NCBI RefSeq assembly: GCF_024679245.1
Contig: NC_090182.1
Coordinates: 36,288,047 to 36,352,046, forward strand
DNA length: 64,000 bases
Source: Pseudorasbora parva
Lineage: Eukaryota; Chordata; Actinopteri; Cypriniformes; Gobionidae
Direction: 5' to 3'
The translations under genes and the position numbers were made by a program. Below are positions 42,065 to 51,724 of the stretch, piece after piece (the stretch's first letter is position 1; every line of letters begins with the position of its first letter). The notes beneath the pieces are model-generated. The model did no database searches. It had not been told where the DNA came from and saw nothing but the letters and a program-made list of their open reading frames with translations.

Positions 42065-42760
42065 TGAATACAATTATTTTTCATAAAAAGTCCAAAATCT
42101 GGAATGTTGTTTTTTATTTTATTATTATTATTTTTATTTTTATTATTAACCAGCAGCGCTATAGTCAGAGCCCAGCTTTTGTGTGGGTCAGCCTCATTAG
42201 AAGAAAATCAATGTAAAGAAAAGTAATGAAATAATACATATTACTGTTATTTCCAATCATGCAGCCATATAATGTAAATGCTAGCTTCCTATGGTGTTAC
42301 ATTTTTTTGTTTCGTTTTTATGGCCAAAACACAGGCAATGCGAGGTGACACCATCAGGCTTCATCGGCAATAATTCTTTGTTGTCAGTTGTGTGTGTCGG
42401 GGCCTTAAAGATTCCCAAAGGTATTAAATAAGAATCCTCAAAGAATCCTTCTGGATAAACCAAAATTCCTACAGGATTTTGTGTTCTTATCTGAAAGAAT
42501 TCTATTGGCTATTGTATAATCTTTAACTTTTCCATAGCAAAAACATAAATCCAATTCGACAAGTTAGTTTCTGATAAAGAAAATCACACTGACAGCTTTA
42601 AAATCCTGAAGGATTTTGTTGAAATTCTACCACAGGGCCATTTTATCCCATTTATAAGCATAGCTTCCTGTCATTTACATTTAGGCTGCAAGATTTATTA
42701 CTTGATTTTTAAAGTTTCAAAAAAAAAAAAAAAAAAAAATTGACATTTCTCACAGGAAAT
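42065..42760. other. No recognisable gene; poly(A) at 42719-42739
   Basis: AT-rich sequence with a short TTA-type microsatellite near 42115-42150 and a poly(A) run. Confidence 0.45.
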
Positions 42761-42764
42761 TTGG

Positions 42765-42920
42765 AGGCCAAGTCTACACCTCAAACTCGTCAAACCATTC
42801 CTCAACCATTTTTTGCTTTGTGGCTGGGCACATTATCCTGCTGAAAGACCAGGAAAGGCTCATTAGATTTTCATTAAAGGGTGTATATAGTCTGCAACAA
42901 TGTTTAGATAGGTTTGTGTC
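42765..42920 (-). pseudogene. Short transposase fragment (Tc1-like), doubtful
   Basis: The block with 'tggctgggcacattatcctg' and 'ctgaaagacc' resembles the minus-strand coding region of fish Tc1-like transposases and is comparable to the 62800-62960 part of the third Tc1 copy. It is too short to classify firmly. Confidence 0.35.
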
Positions 42921-43196
42921 ATAGTAACTGTCATGATTACAGTCTTGTTTTCCTCCGATCTTATGTGAACTTGTGTTACTTCCTGTTTCACGTCATGTTT
43001 TGTAGTCCTTTGCAGTTTTTGTTGATTAGTTCTTTGATTGTTCCTAGATGTGTCTTGATTGCCCTTTACCACCTTGTGTATTTAAACCCTAGTGTTTCTT
43101 GTGTTCCGTGTGGAGTCTTATACTATATCGATGTACGTTTAGTGCTACTCATTCTGTTCCTTGGTTCAAGGATTCCTTGGTTCCTTGGTTCCTTGG

Positions 43197-43906
43197 TGGG
43201 ATAAAACGGTTGTCTTTCAAACTCCCTCTGCACGTGAAAGGATAGTGCTACAACCAACCAGTGGTGAAAAAGAGCTTGTTGATAGATTAAACATTCGCCG
43301 TATCCGGTCGGCAAAACTCAGAACACATCTTCCCTTTTTAAGAATGACTTCAGTGCCGCTCTTTGTTCTTTTCTCAGAGAAAATCTTAACTCCAAGTCTT
43401 CCAGAGTCGTGGTCAGAGCTGATTCGAAAGACCGCCGTTTGCCAGTTTCTGTGTTTACTAGAAGCACGCAAACGCAACTCGGCCGTCGTCATTATGGCCC
43501 CGCCCACCGACTCTATACACGATGTGATTGGCCCAGCAAGAGTTTGTCGTTTACAGCTCAGAAGCAGAAGTGTATTGAGAGTTGCTAGACGACACTCATG
43601 GGCAGATTAGATTTGCTGCCGCTTGGAGCTGAGCTCTGAGAAAAGAACAAAGAACAGCACTGAAGTCATTCTTAAGAAGGGAAGATGTGTTCGGAGTTTA
43701 GCCGACCGGATACGGCGAATGTTTAATCTATCAACAAGCTCTGTTTCACCTTCGTTGCTCTGGTTGGTTGTAGCGCTATCCTATCGTGTGCAGAGGGAGT
43801 TTGAAAGACAACCGTTTATCCCGCCCCTCCGATTGCGCCCTGTCTATGGTGAGTTTCCAGACCAAACATCTTGATGTGGGTCTGGCTTGTCAGGCTAGCT
43901 GTGTGC
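43197..43906. mobile_element. Long-TIR fold-back element, left end clipped
   Basis: The left arm (43197-43430) and right arm (43625-43906) are inverted copies. Examples are 'acggttgtctttcaaactcc' at 43207 against 'ggagtttgaaagacaaccgt' at 43797, and 'cattcgccgtatccggtcgg' against its complement. The right end 'gtcaggctagc' is complete and the left arm lacks the outer 65 bp or so. The centre is unique, and the arms also match 5733-6010. The frames across it are by-products of the arms. Confidence 0.8.
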
Positions 43907-43909
43907 CGC

Positions 43910-44500
43910 ACCAGTCTCAGATATCTCATGGAGGAGTGATGGAACATAAAAGGAGGAGCGACGACAGTGAAGGACGAGAGGAGACCAGGCCTGGATTTTA
44001 TATTATGTTTTGTTTATGTTTTATTATGTGTGTTTTACTTTCAGTTTGTTTATTTTGAATTAAAGTCTTGTTAACGTTTGATGGTTTCTTCCTCCTTTTC
44101 CCCATATCTATGGAAATTGTGACATCCACATTACCATCTGAGAAATTACTTATTTTTAATCAGTAAATATAATTAGAATAAGACACTGTATAGAGCTGTT
44201 ACCGCTCAATCATTAACAAAAAAAATCTTTACACTGATGAGGTGGTACAGAAGATGTATCTGAATAGGAAAATTAACAATGCATGAATAATGTTTAGAAT
44301 AATGTTGTTATTATTATTATTATTATTATTATCATTATTATTTATTTTTTTATTTTTATTTTTTATTATTATTGAATGTTTGTTATGAAAGCAATATCAT
44401 GTTTGCAGTCATGCTCCTACATCTTGAATTTCGTGAGCATTTGTATTGATTTTGGTGACATTTTATATACTCCCTCATTAATTTCTGTAAAAGCAGTACA
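43910..44500. other. No recognisable gene; TTA microsatellite near 44309-44340
   Basis: It contains an AT-rich stretch with (TTA)n. The sequences on either side of the fold-back element (42930-43195 and 43907-44095) have LTR-like composition, but I could not confirm ends or a target duplication. Confidence 0.35.
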
Positions 44501-44505
44501 GCATT

Positions 44506-44850
44506 GGACCCACTTTATATAAGGTGGCCTTAAGTACTATGTACTAACATTTTAATTAATCATTTGATACAATGCACTTATTGTGTATATACATGTTTTT
44601 ACATTGTACTTACATTTTAAAAAATACCTGCATGTAATTACATCTGTAATTACACATATGGCACTTCCCTTACACCTAACCCTACCCTTAAACTGACCCA
44701 CACCACCACACCAGTCCCTAACTCTACCCATAACCCACCTCAATATCAGCAAATGTGTTTTGCAATACAATTTAAACAGAGTAAGTACATTGTACTTATT
44801 TTTTGATGTAAGTACATAGTACTTAAGGCCACCTAATATAAAGTGGGGCC
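44506..44850. mobile_element. 345-bp MITE with cactttatat(a/t)aggtggcc arms
   Basis: The left GGACCCACTTTATATAAGG and the complement of the right end (GGCCCCACTTTATATTAGG) are inverted. The similarity continues through 'ccttaagtactatgtact' on both arms. The core CAGCAT occurs just outside each end and may be part of the target duplication. The centre has 'ctaaccctaccctta', another CCCTA-type motif. Non-coding. Confidence 0.8.
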
Positions 44851-44886
44851 GCAGCATCTGTTTTTACATCCAATCACATTAATGAT

Positions 44887-45473
44887 TGTAATAAAGTTTA
44901 TAAATATGGGAAGGAAGGAGGTGGGAACTGGTGAACATTCAACAACTTTTAATTCAAAACAGTTAAAAAAACTAAAGTAACGTGGGCAGCCCCTCACGGA
45001 CAACTGCCCGCACACACATAAAAAAAACGTGGGCAACCCCTCACAGACGACTGCCCGCACACACACAACAGAACGTAAACAAAACATAACATAAATCCAG
45101 GCCTGGTCCTCTCATTCTTCACTGGTATCGCTCGTCCTTATATGCTTCTGAGCTCCCTCATGAGAGGACTCGAGACCAGTGTAGCTTGCAGGTGACACTC
45201 ATTTGCTCTCATGCCATGGTCTTGCTCACAGGCTGGGGGGGTACACCTGAGACGGCACCTACTCCACTCCCCCCGTCCCCCACCCACCACCCCAGAGCAA
45301 ACTGCGGCTCGGTCCTCACCTCGCGGTGCCATGCGATGGTGCTAAACGCCCAGTGGACGGCCCGATCCGCCTCCGCCCCCTGGCGGTCGGCAGTGGCTCC
45401 TCCGATTGAGGCCAGTCAGCAGCGAGTTCCGCTTCCTGCTCCTCCCGGTCTATTGCTCGTTCACCCCGCCACA
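44887..45473 (-). mobile_element. Solo LTR of a gypsy-type element
   Basis: The 587-bp sequence runs from TGTAATAAAG to CCGCCACA with the 5-bp duplication ATGAT on both sides (44882-44886 and 45474-45478). The ends resemble the plus-strand ends of the Gmr1-like LTR (TGTGATAAAG...TTGCCACA), so it is probably in minus orientation and from a related family. It includes an internal duplication of 'cgtgggcagcccctcac' at about 44981 and 45029. The short frames inside are not genes. Confidence 0.85.
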
Positions 45474-45549
45474 ATGATGTTAATAAATGAATCAGACAGT
45501 GCACTGGCAATTTAGTGACATTCCAGCAGCTGTGGTCTCGATCGGGCTT

Positions 45550-45700
45550 GAAACAAAATCCAGAGTCCTCTTAGTCTGAGACCGAGACAACACCAAAACC
45601 TTCAAAAAATGAACTTAAGACCGGTCTTGGTCTTGAGACCGGTCTTAAGTTATTTTTTTTAATCAGTACTACAAGTGTGTTGTAGCACTCGGGTGTTATG
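45550..45700 (-). repeat. Dispersed repeat rich in gaccggtcttgg/ccaagac
   Basis: It contains 'gaccggtcttggtcttgag' and 'tctgagaccgagac'. Related fragments lie at 29826-29880 and 59250-59330, so this is a dispersed family. Confidence 0.55.
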
Positions 45701-45704
45701 ATAC

Positions 45705-47215
45705 ATAGACATTATAGAGTTTAATAGGGAACTTATAGAGACATTTAGGATCCTTAGGAAATTCCAGTAGGGATTTCTGAAATTTAGAGTGTGTACTACA
45801 CCTGGACTGTGATTCCCAAATGTTTTAAAATTAGGCATTAAACCGATGTTAGGAGTTTATCAATGATGTGCTGTCATGGATAAAACCAACTATGCAGCTT
45901 CCACCTTCCTATTGTGCACCTCTGAATACTGGCGTCAAGGTGAACCTCATTATATGGAATACCCTTGTCATTGTCAGAATCATTCACAGGGCCTCAGTAG
46001 GCAACCGCTGACTAAATTAACATATGTCTTTACTGACTCTGGAAGCTTGCCCAACACAGTGATGCATTTTTTGAGAATGAAACATCAGATAAAGCGGTGA
46101 CTGTGCAAAAGAATGAGGTCATTTTGCACAAAATATTCAAAATCCTATATAGTTCATTAGGTTGAGTATTCAAGAAAAAAAGCACAAAGCAATACTCAAG
46201 TTGATCTATAATGATGTGTGATTTTATATCCGCATGTTAGAATTAGGTGCCTAATTAAGGAGCCGCCTAAAAATTATTTTAATAATAATAAAAAAAATTA
46301 TAATAAAACATTTAAAGAATGCCATTAGGAGATAAGATCCATTGTTATTGGAATAGTCAGCCCATAGCTGATTAGTGAGTCTATTAACAACCAACCTGTG
46401 AAAGATATAAATAGCAATACAATTCAAATAGCAAAAAACAAACAAAAAAAACAGACTCTATCAACCTTAACTGTTTTCTCACAGTGTTTACAATCAAAAG
46501 CGCTCTTCTGCTAACACAATGATCCTGATGCCACTGGACTCATTAATTAGCAGAACAGACTATTGGTGAAGAAAACACAAGGACCGGTGCTTGTTCTGTC
46601 TCTGTGTTAGTGAATGCTTATATATTTACTAAGAATATGTGAAGGAAAGTAATGAGCAGTGTCCATCCTGTTTACGTCAATCATTACTCCAGCAAAGACT
46701 TTAAAGTACAGCTAGTTATCACAGCATTGTTGTGGAAATGATGAGGAGGAAGTGATGGTATTGTAGGCCTACAAAAGGATGAAAGAGCTTCCTGTCATTT
46801 GCTGAAGATTTTCAGTCATTAACATTAACACTGTAAAGCCAAAACGTTTTCGGTCATAAGTGTGTTTATTAAACCTTTATAAGAAACCAAAACAAAAAAG
46901 CATGCATATTTATTTAGCTTTTTTTGTTTTGTATCATAATTGATACATCAGGCTTTTATATGTAATGAGAACATGGAGCTCATAGTCAGAAGGAAAAAAT
47001 AAATAAACATAAAATAAAATTGAATTTAGAGTCCCAAACTAATAAAAATATACAATTTGGCTTATGATGAAATTCTGATAACATAAATAGAATGTTTATA
47101 ACAGCAATAACAGCTACTTAAAATAAACATAAAATGCACATACTGTACTGTATATTCCACAGCCTGTGACCTGTTGCTTCTCCATCATCACACAATGCGA
47201 GGTTTTTTTCAATTT
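45705..47215. other. No recognisable gene
   Basis: AT-rich sequence. Frames of 64-74 codons show no domain or supporting signal. Confidence 0.5.
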
Positions 47216-47224
47216 TTGAAAATT

Positions 47225-48465
47225 GAATCCATCCACCTATGCACTGGCTCCTTTTCCCACACCCTTGGTCAAATCTAACCTCTGTGTCTTAAGTCCCTTT
47301 ATAACCAAGATCATTAATCATTCCCTCCAGGCTGGCCATGTTCCTTCATCACTAAAAACTGCTATCATCAGACCACTTCTAAAAAAAACACTTTAGACCC
47401 AGATGTTATTGACAACTACAGACCCATCTTCAACCTTTCATACCTTGCGAAGGTGCTGGAAAAAGTTGTTGCTGCACAGGTACAAGTCCATTTGGAGCAA
47501 AACAATTGATATGAAAAATGTCAGTCTGGTGTCGCTGCGGTGTCCCTCAAGGCTCAGTGCTCGGCCCCACCCTGTTCATCCTCTACATGGTCCCATGTTC
47601 ATGCTCTACATGCTCCCCCTTGGCCGTGTCATAAGCCACCATGGGATTTATTTTCACTGCTATGCTGATGACACTCAACTTGACACTCAACATAAAGGCG
47701 TGGACGAAGCAAAACTTTCTGCAGCTAAACAGTTCCAAGACCTAGTCCTAGTCGGCACTCCACTTCAGGTCCGGAATTCTGTTATCACCAGCATTGCTTT
47801 CTCTGATCAGGGCATTCCACTTTCTACATCAGTCACCAATCTTGGGGTCAGAATGGAATCGCAACTCACTTTTGAAGCTCACATCAAACATCTGTGTAAG
47901 ACCTCCTTCTTCCACCTCAGAAACATTGCTAAACTTCATCCCTTACTAACACTGGGAGATGCGGAAAAGCTTGTCCACGCCTTTGTCTCCTCCAGGCTGG
48001 ACTCCTGCAATGCGCTCCTTATCGGCATCCCTGGCAAAAAAATGCAGTATATTCAGAACAGCGCTGCTAGGATCCTCATGAGGTTGCGCAAATACGACCA
48101 TATCACCCCCATTCTCAAATCACTCCACTAGCTTCCTGTCGCGCTCAGGATTGAGTATAAGATCTCCCTCCTTACCCACCAGTTCATCCATGGTGAGGCA
48201 CCCACCTATCTCAAGGAACTTCTCACCACACAAACATCCACACTCAACCTACGATCTGTTTCGACTTGTCTTTTTAGGACTCCCAGGACCAAACTCTGTG
48301 CTGTGGGAGATCGGGCTTCTGCTCAGCAGCCCCCAGTCTGTGGAATGCTCTTCCTGACCACTTGCAGACCACACAGACTGCAGATGCTTTTAAATGTGGT
48401 CTTAAAACCCACCTTTTTAGCAGAGCTTTTGATTGATTTGATCCTCTTAATTTTTCAGTTGTATT

Positions 48466-48540
<75 letters not shown>

Positions 48541-48615
48541 TATTATTTTTATATTATTTTAATCTGTAACACTTTGAGATTTTGTTTAATATAAAGTGTG
48601 TTACAAATTAATTGT
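47225..48615 (+). mobile_element. L2-like LINE, 5' truncated with internal deletions
   Basis: It starts in the RT region and runs through the C-terminus to a 3' tail ('cactttgagattttg', 'ataaagtgtgttacaaatt'). The tail carries (TTTA)n (48465-48540) and is followed by (TTA)n (48618-48664). The endonuclease half is missing. It is the second L2-like copy here and belongs to a different lineage from the one at 19505. Confidence 0.8.
47403..48420 (+). pseudogene. L2 reverse transcriptase, partial
   Basis: The open frame 47403-48131 contains the catalytic YADDTQL, then VTNLGV, LTFEAHIKHLCKTSFFHLRN, SSRLDSCNALLIG and IQNSAARILM, all typical of the palm-to-C-terminal part of L2-clade RT. A TAG ends the frame near 48129 where intact relatives continue HWLPV. 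The remainder can be read in other frames to about 48420. The palm region upstream of YADD is shortened. Confidence 0.8.
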
Positions 48616-48625
48616 ATTATTATTA

Positions 48626-48663
<38 letters not shown>

Positions 48664-48669
48664 TTATTT

Positions 48670-49380
48670 TTATTTTTTATATCGTTAATGGCCCTATTTT
48701 ATCAATCTGAGAAATAAACCAATCAGAGTCTCATCTCCCATTCCTTTTAAAGTAAATGCCATAAGGTACATCAAGTAATGTCAAAAAACCCGGCCCGGTC
48801 ATAGCCATATATTTACATAGAGTAAAAAAACACATAGACATAATCCATATTAAAACCTGTGGCTCGTGGCAACACATTGATGTCTTAAGACACGAAACGA
48901 GAAACCGCTTCTCTCTGAGAAACTGATCAGTATTTGTGTTATTTTTTACCTCATATCAGACAAATCTCATCTAGTATTCCTAATGCCATTTTGTTCCATC
49001 AAAGAAGATCAAAAACCTGGCACGATCATAGATATACTTTATACGTTTACATTTTAGGGATGCAACAATACAGTTAGTCCACAGTTCAATACATACCTCG
49101 GTTTTTAATCACGGTTTTTCGTTTTGTTTTTTTTGCTATTCTATTCTTAGGAGACAGGAACAGAAAAAGGTTATGGAGAAAATGTTTTTGTTGCAATACT
49201 CTTTGTTTATTTTACTTAAAAGACTTGAAAACCTTGAAACCGGGGGTGGGGGGGGGGTGCATTTGCTATTTATACATCAATATAATATGTCCTAGTAATA
49301 TGGCATTTAAATGCTTAGTATTATAATGAAAGTTTGTTTTGAGGGAAATATATAGTGCAGTGCAATACAGTGATAATTGA
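48670..49380. other. No recognisable gene
   Basis: AT-rich sequence with a G run at 49241-49257. No supported frame. Confidence 0.45.
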
Positions 49381-49384
49381 GAGA

Positions 49385-49788
49385 TGAACAAACAAGGGCC
49401 AGATTTACTAAACAGGGAAAATAACGTGAGAGCGCAATTCCAAAAAAAGTGTTGATGGGAGTGGCAAGTGTGGCGCATGATCTATTGACGACGTGCAAAT
49501 TAAAGAACACAGAAGCAGCCAGATCATTTCCATAATGAGCGCAAATTAGCCTATCGGGTTTAGGACATGAGGTAAATAATGGCGCAAACACTAGTAAATT
49601 GATGAGCACAAAACTTAGTAAATCACCTTGCGTGATTCATTTAAATACTGCCCTCCCATAAATGTTAATTGCATCTAAAAGAGTAATTCCTACAAATGCA
49701 TATGCAATAAGGACAGCCGCAAAAATAACCATGTCTATGCCTTTTCAGCACTAATTTATCACTGTGTGTTTAGTAAATGCTGACAGTA
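49385..49788 (+). repeat. Dispersed repeat (gccagatttactaaac), next to the DIRS
   Basis: It starts 'gggccagatttactaaac' and ends 'gtttagtaaatgctgaca', giving short inverted ends. Its interior matches the split repeat at 37066-37300 plus 38687-38865. The DIRS element begins directly after it. Confidence 0.65.
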
Positions 49789-49999
49789 GTTCCCTATATC
49801 GAGGGAACTCAACACTGCGTCGTCGAGTGACGACACTCTGGGAACGCCCCCAGCGTGACGGCTCTGAAGTATGAATGAAATCAGCCACCAATCCGATTGG
49901 TGCAACGTCGTGACGTAACCGGCGACGGCGTACGCGGAAGCTATAAGAAGGCGCCGCCCCAAACAACAGACAGTCTTTGCTCTTCAGCGAGGCGCTCTG
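49789..49999 (+). repeat. Left inverted terminal repeat of the DIRS element
   Basis: It begins with the palindrome GTTCCCTATATCGAGGGAAC, continues 'cactgcgtcgtcgagtgac' and includes 'accaatccgattggtgc'. It matches the right terminal repeat in inverted orientation except at the outermost 40 bp or so, where the two ends differ. That is usual for DIRS. Confidence 0.9.
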
Positions 50000-50060
50000 T
50001 GTGAATATTGTTTGTCTATTTACTGTTGTCTGTCTGATTATCAGTCCCTCTCTGAGAAGC

Positions 50061-51542
50061 ATGGCAAGCGAGCAGTTTAGGAGGTGTGTTCATCCGTGCC
50101 CGCGCTTCATTACGGGCTCGGACACACACCAGCTGTGTGTGCAGTGTCTCGGAGCGCAGCACGCTCAGGCGGCGCTTGAGGGTGCCGCCTGCAGCGAGTG
50201 TGAGAGGCTGCCGCTCCGGGTGCTGCGCTCACGGCTGGCCGTCTTCACCGAAGGCGGTCAGGCTCGCGAGCCCCGTGGGTCTGGTCCCGCGTCTGTTGAG
50301 GCAGCGCGGCGGCGTAGATCCTGGGGCTCACAACTGGATCTCGCGACGGGAGGCGGGCATGCTGAGGCATCTTCCCAATCCTCGTCCGATGATTCAGACG
50401 CTCTTCCGCCTCGTGAGGAAGCCCGCGCTGCGGCTTCTTCCCACGAGGTCGATAACCCAGTGCTGATGCTGTCTGATTCCGAGGGATCAGATCAGTTCAG
50501 CCTGGAGGCGGGCGGAGTGCAGGTGAATTCACCTCTTCACTCTCCCGCTCAAGAAGAGCTGGTGGACGTGTTGACACGTGCTGTAGCCAAACTTAGTATT
50601 GACTGGCCACAGGAAGAGGTGGAAGTCCAGCCTGTGAGCAGGTTGGATGGACGCTTCTTCAAAAAGCGTGCTCAGCCGCCACGCAGGGGCTTGCCGTTTT
50701 TCCCGGATTTGCACAATGAGTTGTGCAAATCATGGGGAAAACCATACTCGTCGCGCCTATCGACACCCCCAGTTCTTGACTTCGGGTGTGTCGTGGGTGC
50801 GGCTGAGTCTGGTTATGGGACGCTGCCTCGCGTCGAGGAGGCACTAGCGAGCTATCTGTCTCCCGAGGCAGCAGCGTCCCTGAAAGCCCCTGTCCTGCCC
50901 ACCAAGCCATGCAGGGACACGTCGTCCCTGGTGGGCAGGGCTTATCGAGCGGCCGGTAGAGCTGGTAGTTGCCTGCACACCATGGCGGTACTGCAGGCAT
51001 ACCAAGCTGAGCTCCTCAAAGAGCTCGATGAGGGAGAGGGTCCGTCTCCGGACGATATTACAGAGCTGCGGAAAGCTACCGACTTGTCTCTCCGCGTCAC
51101 CAAAGAGACGGCCCGTGCTATCGGCCGCTCTATGGCTGGCATGGTGTGCGTGGAGAGGCACCTTTGGTTAAACCTGTCGGGGATGAAGGAGAAGGAGAAA
51201 TCCTTCCTTCTGGATTCCCCGATAGCTCCTGTGGGTCTTTTCGGCGACGCAGTCAATAGCGTTGTCGAGAGATTCCAGGAGGTGAGGAAACAGTCGGCGG
51301 CTTTCCGGCAGTATCTCCCTCGCCGCCAGGGGCCTCCTGTAGCCAGCAGGGAGGTCTCTGGTGGCCAGTCCCGGCCCTCCACCAGCGCCCACAGACAGGC
51401 GCAAAAGGAGAGCGTCGCTTCCCGCGCCCCTCCCGAGGGAGCCTGGCAAAGGAGGCGACGTTCTCGTCAGAAGTCTTCTAAGCCGAAGGGCGACTTGAGG
51501 GAAGTCCTTCAGGCGAAGAAGGCTTCTGGAAAGCGGTCCTAG
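50061..51542 (+). CDS. DIRS gag-like protein
   Basis: The first ATG in this frame (50061) gives 493 residues (MASEQFRRC). An N-terminal Cys/His-rich segment (about residues 9-45: CVHPCPRF, HQLCVQCLG, CSEC) may bind metal. It is followed by acidic Ser-rich stretches (SSDDSD, SDSEGSD) and an RGLPFFPDLHNEL-type capsid-like region. The C-terminus is basic with Arg/Lys-rich tracts suited to nucleic acid binding. The frame is open further upstream from a non-ATG codon at 49977. The assignment as gag rests on position and on matching remnants in the decayed DIRS copies. Confidence 0.8.
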   Translation: MASEQFRRCVHPCPRFITGSDTHQLCVQCLGAQHAQAALEGAACSECERLPLRVLRSRLAVFTEGGQAREPRGSGPASVEAARRRRSWGSQLDLATGGGHAEASSQSSSDDSDALPPREEARAAASSHEVDNPVLMLSDSEGSDQFSLEAGGVQVNSPLHSPAQEELVDVLTRAVAKLSIDWPQEEVEVQPVSRLDGRFFKKRAQPPRRGLPFFPDLHNELCKSWGKPYSSRLSTPPVLDFGCVVGAAESGYGTLPRVEEALASYLSPEAAASLKAPVLPTKPCRDTSSLVGRAYRAAGRAGSCLHTMAVLQAYQAELLKELDEGEGPSPDDITELRKATDLSLRVTKETARAIGRSMAGMVCVERHLWLNLSGMKEKEKSFLLDSPIAPVGLFGDAVNSVVERFQEVRKQSAAFRQYLPRRQGPPVASREVSGGQSRPSTSAHRQAQKESVASRAPPEGAWQRRRRSRQKSSKPKGDLREVLQAKKASGKRS

Positions 51543-51724
51543 CTGCGGCGGGACCGCTCAGAGCTGGCCCTCCCGGGGGCGGACGACCGAGGTCGTTCCG
51601 AGCCCGCAGCTCTGGGGAAATCGATGTTGTGTTCCCGCCGTTAACAACGCTTCGGGCCTCATCGTTTTCCCGCGTACGTGCGCTGTCCCAGCCGCCTCGA
51701 AATCGACCTGCGGCGGGGCAGCGA

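Noticed and set aside
42929..44124. LTR of another retrotransposon around the fold-back element
   Set aside because: The composition and a TG...CA frame looked LTR-like, but the flanking bases (gtaac and tccac) do not form a target duplication and no second copy was found.
45138..45515. Frames of 64-109 codons near 45.2 kb as a gene
   Set aside because: They lie inside the solo LTR bounded by ATGAT duplications, whose GC-rich part leaves frames open by chance.
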